The translations under genes and the position numbers were made by a program. From assembly GCA_937902985.1 (NCBI GenBank), contig CALFNG010000255.1:1-64000 (forward strand): a DNA stretch of 64,000 nucleotides, read 5' to 3'. How positions within the stretch are numbered: the stretch's first letter is position 1; each line of letters opens with the position of its first letter. Under the pieces are notes generated by a model. It was not told where the DNA came from, did no database searches, and saw only the letters and a program-made list of their open reading frames with translations. Of the stretch, positions 18,191-27,018 are shown in pieces. The DNA is from an uncultured Myxococcales bacterium. GTDB lineage: Bacteria > Myxococcota_A > Polyangia > Polyangiales > Polyangiaceae.

Positions 18191-18934
18191 GTGAATTCCC
18201 TGATCGAACGAGTGAAGAGCGCCATGGTCGGCCTGGGCACAGGCTGGATCCTGGCCCTCATGCTGGTCCTCAGCATCGTCTCGCTGGCCGTGATGCTCGA
18301 GCGCGTGTGGCTCTACTGGTCCCTCCGCGACGACATCGACGCATTGATGCGCGATCTGGGTCGCCTCCTTCGGGGCGGCGACATGGAGGGCGCCCGTCGC
18401 CGGCTCGAAGAGTCGCGCAGCGCCGAGGCGGCGGTCGTCGTCGCAGGGCTCGTCGAGGCGGACCGCGGCGTCCTTGCCGCCGAGGAGGCCATGGAGGGCG
18501 CGAGTTGCTTGCAGCGGGTGAAGCTCGAAAAGCGCCTCGCCTTCCTCGGTACGCTGGGCAATAACGCTCCGTTCATCGGGCTCCTCGGCACCGTCATCGG
18601 CATCGTCGCCGCGTTCGACGAGCTGAGTAAAGGCAAGACCGCCGTCGCTGGGGCCGCGGCGACGCAGCTCGCCCCCGAGGCGGTCATGGCGCGGATCTCC
18701 GAGGCGCTCGTCGCCACCGCGGTCGGGATCATGATCGCCATCCCGGCGGTCGCGGCGTTCAACGCGTTCCAGCGCGTCGTGCGGGGCACGGTCGCCAACA
18801 CCGAGGCCCTCGGACACATGCTCCTCGCTCACCTCAAGGCGGTGCCGGTCGCCGAAGGCGCTGCGGGCGAGGCCGGGATCGATCGCGCCACGCCGGCGCC
18901 GCGCTCGAAGGCCGAAGACACGGAGCGCAACTGA
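18191..18934 (+). CDS. exbB: MotA/TolQ/ExbB proton-channel family protein
   Basis: Inner-membrane subunit of a proton-motive-force-driven complex that energises TonB or a TolA-like partner. About 247 residues with three membrane segments: residues about 17-37, 135-160 (GNNAPFIGLLGTVIGIVAAF) and 170-200 (VATAVGIMIAIPAVAAFNAF), the two conserved ExbB/TolQ blocks. I prefer the GTG of VNSLIERVKSAM (GGAG 11 bases upstream); ATG at 18158 overlapping truD is the alternative. It is followed by exbD with TGATG overlap, then a TonB-like gene. Confidence 0.92.
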   Translation: MNSLIERVKSAMVGLGTGWILALMLVLSIVSLAVMLERVWLYWSLRDDIDALMRDLGRLLRGGDMEGARRRLEESRSAEAAVVVAGLVEADRGVLAAEEAMEGASCLQRVKLEKRLAFLGTLGNNAPFIGLLGTVIGIVAAFDELSKGKTAVAGAAATQLAPEAVMARISEALVATAVGIMIAIPAVAAFNAFQRVVRGTVANTEALGHMLLAHLKAVPVAEGAAGEAGIDRATPAPRSKAEDTERN

Positions 18935-19416
18935 TGGCCGGCGGCTCTTCGGATGCGGGCGACGACGGCATCACGGGCATCAACGTCACGCCGCTGGTCG
19001 ATATCACGCTCGTTCTGCTGATCATTTTCATGGTCACGACGAAGATCGTCCTCAACCAGACCGTGCCTCTCGATCTTCCGAAAGCTGCCACGGGCACGAG
19101 CGACGTGCAGACCGTCTTCAGCATCGTGCTCGCTGCCGACGGGCGGGTCGTCGTCGACTCGAGCGTGGTCGCGAACGACGACGCGATCCTCGGTCTGGCT
19201 CGCAACGCGCAGACGGCGCACCCGGATCTCCGGGCGGTCATCAAGGCCGATGCGGCGGTCACCCACGGGCGCGTCATTCATGTGCTCGACCTGCTGAAGC
19301 AGGCCCACGTCTCCAAGATCGCGTTCGGCGTGATGCCGACGGGCGCGGCGCCCGTCGCGCCCCCCGTTCCGGGCCCGGCGGCCACGCCACCCACCGTCTC
19401 CGCGCCCCCGCACTAA
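18934..19416 (+). CDS. exbD: ExbD/TolR family protein
   Basis: 160-residue partner of the preceding ExbB. Short cytoplasmic N-terminus, then a single membrane helix, ITGINVTPLVDITLVLLIIF, carrying the conserved Asp that conducts protons (VTPLVDI), then a periplasmic domain and a Pro-rich tail. Its ATG shares a base with the exbB stop (TGATG), so the two are translationally coupled. TolR and ExbD are not separable by sequence here; the adjacent TonB-like gene favours ExbD. Confidence 0.94.
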   Translation: MAGGSSDAGDDGITGINVTPLVDITLVLLIIFMVTTKIVLNQTVPLDLPKAATGTSDVQTVFSIVLAADGRVVVDSSVVANDDAILGLARNAQTAHPDLRAVIKADAAVTHGRVIHVLDLLKQAHVSKIAFGVMPTGAAPVAPPVPGPAATPPTVSAPPH

Positions 19417-19443
19417 CCGGACGAGCGTCGCGAGAGAAGCTTC

Positions 19444-20358
19444 ATGCCGGACGCCAAACGCCGACCGACGTCGAACAACGGGGCCTCCCATGCGGCCTTG
19501 TCTCGCCCTGTCCCTCGCTTCGCGCTGGGAGACGCCGGGGTCGCCGCTTACGACGACCCGATGAGCAAGGTGCTCGGCCTCGACGCGCAGACCGACAGCC
19601 CTGCGGCGTGGCTCGCCTATTCGCTCGGCGCCATCGCGCTCTTCCTCGGTCTCATGGTGACTGCGCGAGCCGTGACGGTCTTGCTCGCGTCGCTCGAAGC
19701 GCGTCCGCAAGAGGCGGCGAGCGCGCCGCAAGAGATCGAGGTGATGAAGGACGAGCCGCCGCCCCCCCCTCCGCCGGCCCCGGAAGAGACGGCGCAGCCG
19801 GAGCCTCCACCCGTGAAGGCCGCGCCGCACGACGCGCCGCCCCCGGCGGCCGCGCCTGCGCAGGCGGCCAAGGTCCTCACGCAGGAGCCGGATCCGAACG
19901 AGCCGGTCGATCTGACCGGCAACACCATCGTGCAGGGCAACGCCGACTCGTACGCGGGCGGTACGACGTCCGCGAACGGGACGAGCAATCGCGCCGTGCG
20001 CAACATCGTGACGAGTCCCGCGGGCGTTCCCGGGGGAACCGGCGCCCCTCAGGCGACGGCCCCGAGCGGCCCCGATCGGTCGAGAAAGTGCTCCGTCGGC
20101 GGAACCGAGTGGAACGCGCCGTTTCCGCCCGAGGCCGACACGGCGCAGATCGACGAGGCGTACGTCATGCTGCAGGTCGACGTGAAGCCCGATGGAACCC
20201 CCGCGGCGGTCAGGGTCCTGGCCGATCCCGGGAACGGCTTCGGGCGCGAGGCGCGCCGGTACGCGCTCGCGCAGCACTACCCGCCGGCGCTCGACCACGA
20301 CGGGAACCCGAGCCCAGGCCTGTGCACCTTCTCGACGAGGGTTCACTTCTCCCGGTAG
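19444..20358 (+). CDS. TonB-like energy transducer
   Basis: 304-residue protein with a cytoplasmic N-terminus of about 55 residues (longer than in enterobacterial TonB), one membrane helix (WLAYSLGAIALFLGLMVTAR), a long Pro/Glu-rich periplasmic span (KDEPPPPPPPAPEETAQPEP) and a C-terminal globular domain with AYVMLQVDVKPDGTPAAVRV, which fits the TonB_C pattern of a strand followed by DG and VRVL. It is 27 bases after exbD, completing an ExbB-ExbD-TonB operon that would power outer-membrane receptors; no TonB-dependent receptor is in the window. Two cysteines in the C-terminal region (RKCSVGG and GLCTFS) may form a disulfide. Confidence 0.88.
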   Translation: MPDAKRRPTSNNGASHAALSRPVPRFALGDAGVAAYDDPMSKVLGLDAQTDSPAAWLAYSLGAIALFLGLMVTARAVTVLLASLEARPQEAASAPQEIEVMKDEPPPPPPPAPEETAQPEPPPVKAAPHDAPPPAAAPAQAAKVLTQEPDPNEPVDLTGNTIVQGNADSYAGGTTSANGTSNRAVRNIVTSPAGVPGGTGAPQATAPSGPDRSRKCSVGGTEWNAPFPPEADTAQIDEAYVMLQVDVKPDGTPAAVRVLADPGNGFGREARRYALAQHYPPALDHDGNPSPGLCTFSTRVHFSR

Positions 20359-20380
20359 ACGACGTAGGAACGCGGTCGCG

Positions 20381-21253
20381 ATGACCGACGACGCACGCGC
20401 CGAGCTCGGGAAGCTGGCTGCATCGCTGCGGGCGTACCTCGAGTGGCAACAGGACGCCGGGACGATCGGCTTCCCCCGCCGGGGCGATCCGGGAGTGCCC
20501 GTGACCGCCACGACGGAGCGCGCACCCGAGGCTGCGGCCATGCCCGCGACGACAGCGGTCCCCGCGCCCACGACTGCCGTCACTGCGACGGCGACAGCGA
20601 CAGCGACCTTCCCGGCGACGGCAACGGCGACGACGACTGCGACTGTGGTCGTGCCGGCGACCGATCGGTACGTCCGCCTTCCCGAGCTCGCCGCCGAAGT
20701 GTCCGTCTGCACCAAGTGCGGCCTCTCGGCAACGCGCACGCAGACCGTGTTCGCCCGCGGCAACCCCGACGCTGCCGTCTGCTTCGTCGGCGAGGCCCCG
20801 GGCGCAGAAGAGGACGCCCAGGGTCTGCCGTTCGTCGGAAGAGCCGGGCAGCTGCTCGACCGGATGATCGCCGCGATGGGCCTCTCGCCGGAGCGCGACG
20901 TCTATGTGTGCAACATCCTGAAGTGCCGCCCCCCCGGAAACCGCCGCCCCGAGCCCGACGAGATGGCAACCTGCATCCCCTACCTTCACGAGCAGCTCGC
21001 GCTCGTGAAGCCTCGGGTCATCGTCGCCATGGGGAACACGGCCGTGGCCGCCTTGCTCGACACGAAGCTCGGCATCACGAAGCTCCGGGGGCAGTTCAAG
21101 CTGTACCGGGGGCATACCCTCGTCATGCCGACCTACCACCCGTCGTACCTTCTGCGTCCGAGCCCACAGCAAACCGAGGCCAAGCGGCAGGCCTGGCAAG
21201 ACCTTCAGCTCGTCATGAAGGAGCTCGGCATCGAAGCGCGGACGCCTCCGTAA
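20381..21253 (+). CDS. Family 4-type uracil-DNA glycosylase with Ala/Thr linker
   Basis: Removes uracil from DNA in base-excision repair. 290 residues. The catalytic/uracil-binding motif is GEAPGAEEDAQGLPFVGRAG, and the [4Fe-4S] cysteines of family 4 enzymes are visible in VCTKCGLSATR, NILKCRPPGNRRPEPDE and MATCIPYL; motif HPSYLLR is near the end. An N-terminal helix (residues 1-35) is separated from the enzyme by an unusual low-complexity linker of alternating Ala and Thr (about residues 60-100), encoded by GCGACG/GCGACA repeats, in a size range prone to slippage. ATG chosen, with AGGAA 10 bases upstream; the track start 63 codons earlier is inside the TonB gene. Confidence 0.94.
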   Translation: MTDDARAELGKLAASLRAYLEWQQDAGTIGFPRRGDPGVPVTATTERAPEAAAMPATTAVPAPTTAVTATATATATFPATATATTTATVVVPATDRYVRLPELAAEVSVCTKCGLSATRTQTVFARGNPDAAVCFVGEAPGAEEDAQGLPFVGRAGQLLDRMIAAMGLSPERDVYVCNILKCRPPGNRRPEPDEMATCIPYLHEQLALVKPRVIVAMGNTAVAALLDTKLGITKLRGQFKLYRGHTLVMPTYHPSYLLRPSPQQTEAKRQAWQDLQLVMKELGIEARTPP

Positions 21254-21280
21254 GCGTTCGTGACTCCGTAAGCGTTCGTG
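21246..21280. repeat. 18-bp tandem duplication at the UDG stop
   Basis: CTCCGTAAGCGTTCGTG occurs twice in tandem (period 18), and the first copy contains the TAA stop of the glycosylase gene. It resembles the tandem duplication at the amidotransferase stop (14601-14640) in arrangement but not in sequence. Confidence 0.75.
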
Positions 21281-21462
21281 GCGCCTCGACGCTCCCACGG
21301 TCGCGCCGTCGAAGGCTTCGCGGCCGTTCGACCCTCTGAGCCTGAGCTGCGCGTCTTGGGGGACGGAGCGCGCTCATCCCCTACAAGCGCACCAAAAGAC
21401 CTGACATCTCGCGGCGCTCGGAGCTCTTTTGGTCTCGCCTCTTTGCGGTCTTAGGCGGCACA

Positions 21463-24288
21463 ATGGGATCTCTCCTAGCTGCCCGCATGGAAGCCCCGAT
21501 CGACGACCTCGTTTCGCGCTGGAGGGACAACCCGACCCCCACGATGACGGTGGCGCTCTGCGAGGCGCTGCGGGGGAGTTCGAGCTCCCTGGTCGAGCAG
21601 GTCGGCCAGTTCGCGACGCAGCGGCACTCGAGCGACGTCGTGGTCCTCGTGTCGGTTGCACGGATGTACCTCGACTCGAGCCGCTTCGCTGATGCACAAA
21701 ACGTCCTCGTTTCGGCGGGCAAGCAGGCCCCGCACGACGGCGACATCTACCGCTGGCTAGGCGAGACGCTCCTCAGGCGTGGTGATGCAGACCGCGCCGA
21801 GAAGGTGCTCAAACGCGCCATCCAGCTCGGCGCCGTCAGCCCCGACGCGAGGGTCTGGCTCGAACGGGCGCGGGTCTTCAAGCCCATGCAGGCGAAGGCG
21901 GGAGCCCGGGCCGTAGCCGCCGAGGTCGCGCACACGGCGCAGCCGGCGCGCGAGCTCCTCGACTCGATGAGCGAACACACGACCGACGTCCACCTGCCTC
22001 GCCCGCAGAACCTGCAGAAGCAGCCAATCCCCGCGTCGCTGGCCCTGCCGATCGAAGAGACGACCGACCCGCGGCGGTTCTCGAAGAGCGCGCAGACCTA
22101 CCCCAAGTCGTTCGATCCTCCGGCCGACGGCCTCTTCGCGAACGCGTCACTCCGGGCCGCCGTTTCCTCTCCGTCGCCGTCCGCATCGGGCGAGATCGAG
22201 ATCTCGGTCTCGGCGGTCGCTCCCCTCCCCACGGCGCCGACCCCGAAGCCTGCTGGCGCGCGCGCCGCGCGTCCGCTCCCGGCGCCTACGAACGGAATCG
22301 CCGCGAAGGCGCTGGCGCCCCCGACCGAGGGTCTCGTTCCGCACCCCCGCGACGTCCTCGACGCCCTGACCTTCGCGGGAATCTTCGAGCCCCAGGTCGA
22401 CGGTGCGGCGCGGCCGGCAGCGTGGGACAGGCCGGCCAGGGGGCCCAAGCGCAAGGGCAGCGGCGCGCTCATCGGCGGCATGGTGCTCTTCGTCGCGGCC
22501 AGCATCGGGACGTACGTCTTCTATCAACACAAACGCGCCGGCGATCACCTGCAGTCCGACGCCCTCCTCGTGACCGTCGAGGTGCAGCTCCACGCGGCGA
22601 AACCCGACACGTTGCCCCACGTGGAGCAAGAGCTCGCGCAGGCCCTGCAGCTGGAGTCGCGCAGCCCTCGCGCGGCCCTCGACTGGACGCAAGACCGGGC
22701 CATGGTCGGTCTCATCAAGGCCGGCGAAGACGTCGCCTTCGAAGACGCGATGACACGCGCGAAGGAGGTCGGCGTCCCCGAAGAGAAATACGCGTTCGCG
22801 CGCGTCGCGTCGTTCCTCTTCCAGGGAGACACGGCGGGGGCGGCGGCGGTGCTTCCACACTGGGATGGGCCCGCGGCGGCCGACTCGTGGTACCAGCTCG
22901 TCGCGGGGGCCGCGCTCGAGCGAGCGGGCGATGCGCGGGCGCGCGACCGCTACCGGTCCGCAGCGAAGCTCGACCCGAACCTGGTCCCGGCGCAGGTCGG
23001 GCTCGCGCGGGTGACGGCGATCGCGGGCGACGCGCAAGATGGGATGAAACTGGCGAAGGCGCTCCGCATCAAACTTCCCGATCGCGCCGAGCCGATCGCG
23101 CTGGTCGCGCTCGCGTGGGGGCGCGATCCGCTGCGCGAAGACAGCCCGACACCGACGGAGGTCGATCAGGTTCGCGCCCGCCTCGACGAGCTGCCGTCGG
23201 GGCTCAAGTTCGTCCCCCACGCGGTCGCCGCCCTCGGCGCGCTCGACAAGCGCGGCGTCGACGACGCGCGGGCGGCCGTGCAGCGCGGGCTCGCGGTCGC
23301 CGATTCGCCTGGCGCCGCGGTCTGGCTGGGAACGATCTCCCTGCAGTTCGGCGACGAGGCCCTCGCGCGCAAGGCAGCCCTCGCGGCGCTGCAGCTCTCG
23401 GCGGCGTACGAGCCGGCCCGAGCGCTCGCCGCGCGGGTGGCCCTGCTCGGGGGCCGCCTCGACGAGGCCCTCAAGGCCACCGAAGATCTCGATCCGACGT
23501 CGCCCGACGTCGCGGTCGTGAGAGCGGCGTCGGCCTACGAGCGACTCGATCCCGACGGAGCGGCGCGCGGCCTCGATGCACTGGCCACGGACGCCCGCAA
23601 GCAGCCGTTCGTGGCGTCGCTGGCGCTCGCGCCCGACGTCCTCGCAGGACGCGTGCGGCTCGATCCGACGAAGCTCATGGCGCTCGCTGACAACGACGAC
23701 GCGCCCTGGAGCAACCTCATCGCCATGGACGTCGCGCTCGACGCCGGGGACCTCGCGGGGGCCGACAAGATCGCGACGAGCTGGGGGAAGGGAGCCGAGG
23801 CGCAGCCTCTGCTCGCCATTCGCCTCGCGCGTCTGGCGCGCTACGAGGGCCGGCTCGACGCCGCGGAGGCCCTGTCGCAAACCGCGCTCAACTCGGCGAC
23901 GGTGACTCCGCGCATCCTCTTCGAGCGCGCCTTCACGCTCGTCGCCCGCGGGCGCTCGCCCGACATCGGGCCGCTCCTCGCCCGCTATCCCCTGGTCCTC
24001 GGGCCCCTGGCGACGTGGCTCAGCGCGTACGCCACGGCGTCGACCGGCGGTATCGATGCCGCGAAGGGCAAGACCGCGTCTCTCGATCCGCCGCCCGGTA
24101 CGTCCCCCCTCGAGGCCCGGATCGCGGCGGCCGCGGCCCTCGGCGCGATGAAAGACCATCGCCGTGGCGCGGACTACGTCCACGACGTCCTCCAGAGCGG
24201 CAGCCTCAACCCGGACCTGGTGAACGCGGCGCTCGCGCTCGGGTTCCACAAGGTCGACCACTACAAGCGCCGGCCGACGTACGAGTAG
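21463..24288 (+). CDS. Large tetratricopeptide-repeat protein with one membrane helix
   Basis: 941 residues, no specific family recognised. An N-terminal TPR-like block (about residues 10-140; for example DIYRWLGETLLRRGDADRAEKVLKRAIQLG) is followed by a disordered Pro/Ala/Ser-rich region (about 150-320), a single predicted transmembrane helix near 335-352 (GALIGGMVLFVAASIGTYVFY), and a long C-terminal Ala/Leu-rich helical repeat domain (about 370-940) of further TPR-like units. The membrane topology places one TPR domain on each side of the inner membrane, suggesting a scaffold. ATG at 21463 has AGGCGG just upstream; ATG at 21487 is an alternative. Confidence 0.85.
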   Translation: MGSLLAARMEAPIDDLVSRWRDNPTPTMTVALCEALRGSSSSLVEQVGQFATQRHSSDVVVLVSVARMYLDSSRFADAQNVLVSAGKQAPHDGDIYRWLGETLLRRGDADRAEKVLKRAIQLGAVSPDARVWLERARVFKPMQAKAGARAVAAEVAHTAQPARELLDSMSEHTTDVHLPRPQNLQKQPIPASLALPIEETTDPRRFSKSAQTYPKSFDPPADGLFANASLRAAVSSPSPSASGEIEISVSAVAPLPTAPTPKPAGARAARPLPAPTNGIAAKALAPPTEGLVPHPRDVLDALTFAGIFEPQVDGAARPAAWDRPARGPKRKGSGALIGGMVLFVAASIGTYVFYQHKRAGDHLQSDALLVTVEVQLHAAKPDTLPHVEQELAQALQLESRSPRAALDWTQDRAMVGLIKAGEDVAFEDAMTRAKEVGVPEEKYAFARVASFLFQGDTAGAAAVLPHWDGPAAADSWYQLVAGAALERAGDARARDRYRSAAKLDPNLVPAQVGLARVTAIAGDAQDGMKLAKALRIKLPDRAEPIALVALAWGRDPLREDSPTPTEVDQVRARLDELPSGLKFVPHAVAALGALDKRGVDDARAAVQRGLAVADSPGAAVWLGTISLQFGDEALARKAALAALQLSAAYEPARALAARVALLGGRLDEALKATEDLDPTSPDVAVVRAASAYERLDPDGAARGLDALATDARKQPFVASLALAPDVLAGRVRLDPTKLMALADNDDAPWSNLIAMDVALDAGDLAGADKIATSWGKGAEAQPLLAIRLARLARYEGRLDAAEALSQTALNSATVTPRILFERAFTLVARGRSPDIGPLLARYPLVLGPLATWLSAYATASTGGIDAAKGKTASLDPPPGTSPLEARIAAAAALGAMKDHRRGADYVHDVLQSGSLNPDLVNAALALGFHKVDHYKRRPTYE

Positions 24289-24310
24289 TCTGCGCGCGGT
24301 CGTCACACCC

Positions 24311-25486
24311 TTGCGACCCGCACCACCGCAGAGAGACGTTTGCCCCGGCTGTCGAAGGCCGGCGAGCGTCTGCTACTGCCGCTTCGTCACGACGTTCGCG
24401 ACGCGAACCCGCGTGGTCGTGTTGCAGCATCCGCGGGAGCGCGACATGCCGGTCAACACGGCGCGGATCGCGTCGCTCTGCCTGCCCGCGGCCGAGGTTC
24501 ACGTGGGCCTGCGCCTCCCTGATCGGCGGGTGCTGGCAGACCCGTTGCGGCCCGCGGTGCTCCTCTACCCGGGGCCCGGCGCCGTCGACGTCGAGCGCCT
24601 TCCATCGGGGTCCGTAGGGCTTTCCGCTCTCACCCTCGTGGTCATCGACGGCACATGGTCGCAGGCAAAGAAGCTGGTCCGGCTGAACCCCGAGCTCGCC
24701 GCGCTCCCGCGGTACGCGTTCCGCCCACCGAGCCCGAGCGAGTACCGTATCCGGCGAGAGCCTCACGAAGATTACGTCTCCACCCTCGAGGCGCTCGTCC
24801 ACGTCCTCGGCGTGCTCGAAGGCGATCGCGACCGCTTCTTGCCGATGCTCCGGCCCTTCCGCGCCATGGTCGACGCCCAGATCGCGTTCGCAACGTCGAG
24901 TCGAAGCCGGCGGCGCGTCCGGAACCCGAAGGCTCGTATGCCCGTCGATCCGCGGGCGCGCCTTCCGCCGGCGCTTCGAGGCCGCCCTCGCGATCTCGTG
25001 TGCGTCCACGCCGAAGCGAACGCGTGGCCCTACGGCGCGACCGAGCGCGCAACATGCCCCGAGGAGCTCGTGCACTGGGTCGCGTGTCGACCCGCGACGG
25101 GCGAGGCTTTCGAGGCCATCGTCGCGCCGCGGCACTCGTTGTGCTCGAAGACGCCGTGGCACCTCGGCATGGAGGCCTCCGCGCTCATCGGGGGAATGGC
25201 AGTCGGCGCGCTGCACGAACGATGGGCGCGCTTCGTCCGGCCGAGCGACGTCGTCTGCGCCTGGGGAACCCACACGCTGGCGCTCTTCGAGGCCGCGGGC
25301 GGCGCCTTGCCGGCGACGCGCGTCGACTTGCGCCTAGCCGCGCGCGGGTACTCGAACGGGGCCGTCGGAACGATGGACTCGTTCCGCGAGAGCCTCGGGG
25401 TGAGCGCACCGGCGCCACGCGCCGCCGGCCGCGCGGGCGCGCGCCTCGCGACCCTCGCAGCCATCGCCTCGTATCTGGCGTCCTAG
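24311..25486 (+). CDS. DTW-domain protein fused to an exonuclease-like C-terminal domain
   Basis: 391 residues. The N-terminal part is a DTW domain (tRNA-uridine aminocarboxypropyltransferase family, which uses S-adenosylmethionine to form acp3U in tRNA): zinc-type CPGCRRPASVCYC, VVVLQHPRERDMP, and the name motif VVIDGTWSQAKKL, followed by YRIRREPHEDYVSTLEAL. From about residue 225 a second domain begins (LVCVHAEANAWPYGATE ... LVHWVACRPATGEAFEAIV ... VVCAWGTHTLALFEAAGG). Its spacing resembles a DEDD-type 3'-5' exonuclease fold, but the first acidic pair is not evident (HAEANAW), so it may be inactive. That is inference. TTG start is forced, because the zinc motif lies before the first ATG. 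Confidence 0.82.
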   Translation: MRPAPPQRDVCPGCRRPASVCYCRFVTTFATRTRVVVLQHPRERDMPVNTARIASLCLPAAEVHVGLRLPDRRVLADPLRPAVLLYPGPGAVDVERLPSGSVGLSALTLVVIDGTWSQAKKLVRLNPELAALPRYAFRPPSPSEYRIRREPHEDYVSTLEALVHVLGVLEGDRDRFLPMLRPFRAMVDAQIAFATSSRSRRRVRNPKARMPVDPRARLPPALRGRPRDLVCVHAEANAWPYGATERATCPEELVHWVACRPATGEAFEAIVAPRHSLCSKTPWHLGMEASALIGGMAVGALHERWARFVRPSDVVCAWGTHTLALFEAAGGALPATRVDLRLAARGYSNGAVGTMDSFRESLGVSAPAPRAAGRAGARLATLAAIASYLAS

Positions 25487-25640
25487 CGTGCCGGCGCGCG
25501 ACGAACGCAGCGTACTCGGAGCCAGCCCGAGCACACGCGCAGCGCCGCCGCGACCCTCGATGATCCAGTTCAGACGTTCGAGCACGGGGGTGATGCCGCG
25601 CGGTTCGAGCGCCGCGGCTCCCGGGGTCGCGCCGCGCGCG
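25484..25640 (-). pseudogene. Remnant of a Fis-type HTH tail of a sigma-54 activator
   Basis: Reading the minus strand gives ...VLERLNWIIEGRGGAARVLGLAPSTLRSS, which closely resembles the C-terminal Fis helix-turn-helix of NtrC/FhlA-like activators (typical pattern: LE.TGW.IEGP.GAA..LGL.PSTLRSRM.KLGI). No AAA+ domain or other coding sequence precedes it, and the ending is frame-disturbed: shifting one base after TLRS gives a short tail and a TAG at 25483-25485. I read it as the decayed 3' end of a lost regulator gene, squeezed between the DTW gene and the CvfB-like gene. The ORF track lists a GTG-started frame here only as an 83-residue ORF running on into the DTW gene. Confidence 0.55.
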
Positions 25641-25840
25641 CGGCCGGCACCTCACCGCCCGGTCGCGCCGGTCGCGCCGAAGCCGGTGAAACCCGCCGTG
25701 CACCGCGAGAGCTCGCAGATGTAGCCTGTCGGCATGATCGGGATCCGGATCGGCGCGTGGGTCGTTTTCGGGATGGCGTGCGCCGGGGTCAGCGCCGCGA
25801 CGCCCGGCGGGGCGAGCCTCTCGATCGCCGGTCGCTTCGA

Positions 25841-26539
25841 ATGACGTCGAAGCCGCCCCCCGCCTCTCGCGCCAAGCCCCCCAAGCGCGCCACGCTCGAG
25901 GTCGGGGAAGTCGCGTTCCTGACGGTGACCGATCTCGTTCCGTTCGGAGCCTTCGTCGACTGGGGGCTGCCGAAGGAGCTGCTCGTGCCGCTGAAGGAGC
26001 AAACGCGCGACCTGAAAGTGGGCGAGCGGCATCCGATCGGGCTCTACATCGACGACACCGGACGTCACGCCGGGACGATGCGCGTGAGCGAGATGCTGAG
26101 CGCCGCGAAGGGCGAGTTCTCGCTCGACGAATGGGTCGAGGGCGAGGCCTGGCGCAACGACCCCGACATCGGCCTCTTCGTCATCGTCGAGCGCGCCTGC
26201 GTCGGCCTCGTGCCGGAGAGCGAGCCGCACGAGCTGACGCGCGGCCAGGCCGCGAGGTTTCGCGTCACGAACATCTTGCCCGACGGAAAGATCGAGCTCT
26301 CGCTGCGCGGCCTGGCCCACGAAGAGCTGGGGAACGACGCACGGAGGATCCTGACCGCTATCGCGCGCGGCGATGCCGAAGAGGTCGGCAACCAATCGAC
26401 GCCCGAAGAGATCCGAGCGATCTTCGGCCTCAGCAAGAAGGCCTTCAAGCGCGCGGTGGGGCGTCTCCTCAAGGACGGCGCGCTGGCGTTCGACCCGGAC
26501 GGCTTGCTCGTGGTCACGGGTCGCGAGCCAGCTCCATGA
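25841..26539 (+). CDS. S1-domain RNA-binding protein, CvfB/YitL-like
   Basis: 232-residue cytoplasmic protein. It has an N-terminal S1-like domain (EVAFLTVTDLVPFGAFVDWG ... LLVPLKEQ), a second S1-like segment (WVEGEAWRNDPDIGLFVIVE), a third (GQAARFRVTNILPDGKIELS), and a C-terminal winged helix (TPEEIRAIFGLSKKAFKRAV ... LLKDGAL). This order is that of CvfB/YitL, an RNA-binding protein linked to virulence-factor expression in Staphylococcus; its role here is unknown. ATG of MTSKPPPASRAK chosen, removing 28 track codons. A 36-codon ORF with a hydrophobic N-terminus ends in ATGA overlap with this ATG but is not convincing. Confidence 0.9.
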   Translation: MTSKPPPASRAKPPKRATLEVGEVAFLTVTDLVPFGAFVDWGLPKELLVPLKEQTRDLKVGERHPIGLYIDDTGRHAGTMRVSEMLSAAKGEFSLDEWVEGEAWRNDPDIGLFVIVERACVGLVPESEPHELTRGQAARFRVTNILPDGKIELSLRGLAHEELGNDARRILTAIARGDAEEVGNQSTPEEIRAIFGLSKKAFKRAVGRLLKDGALAFDPDGLLVVTGREPAP

Positions 26540-26638
26540 GCGCGGCGCCCGCGATCGTCGACGACCTCGCCGCGGAAGGCTTGGCGCCGAGCGCCACGGG
26601 GCTCGCTCCCGCCGGGGCGTGACGGGCGCCCCCGATCG

Positions 26639-27016
26639 ATGCTCAAAATCCACGAGACCCTCACCGCGACCGGCGAAGCGTCGCTCGTGCACTTGGCGAT
26701 CGACTCCGGGGAGCTGGCGCTGGTGCTCGACGACAAGGAACCACTCGCGCTCGGAGAGAGCGCGCTCGAGGCCGTGATGGCGCGCTTCGGTGCGCCGCTC
26801 GAGCCCTCGGAGCCGCTCATCGCCGTTGCGACGCTCGATCTGGGGGGCGGCCGCGCCGTTCGCCACGTCCGTCACCTCGCCCTCTACGACGTCATCGCGC
26901 GAGACTTCGTCGTTTACGACGTGCCCGGCCGCGACTCGCTTTGCGCCCTCGCGATCACCGTCTCCGCCGCGCTGGCCCACCTCGCCCGCGCAAACCTCGC
27001 CGCGCGCAAGACGTAG
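26639..27016 (+). CDS. Hypothetical protein, 125 aa
   Basis: Unrecognised soluble protein without signal or membrane segment. Composition is balanced for a folded alpha/beta protein (IHETLTATGEASLVHLAIDS, VIARDFVVYDVPGRD). It lies about 100 bases after the CvfB-like gene on the same strand and its stop is 2 bases from the stop of the convergent WYL regulator. The intervening 100 bases contain a 28-codon ORF (26536-26622) overlapping the CvfB-like stop by ATGA, for which I see no further support. Confidence 0.6.
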   Translation: MLKIHETLTATGEASLVHLAIDSGELALVLDDKEPLALGESALEAVMARFGAPLEPSEPLIAVATLDLGGGRAVRHVRHLALYDVIARDFVVYDVPGRDSLCALAITVSAALAHLARANLAARKT

Positions 27017-27018
27017 AC

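Noticed and set aside
25734-25844. 36-codon plus-strand ORF with a hydrophobic start, ATGA-overlapping the CvfB-like gene
   Set aside because: No ribosome-binding site and nothing beyond the overlap to support it.
26536-26622. 28-codon ORF overlapping the CvfB-like stop (ATGA)
   Set aside because: Too short and low-complexity to support as a gene.
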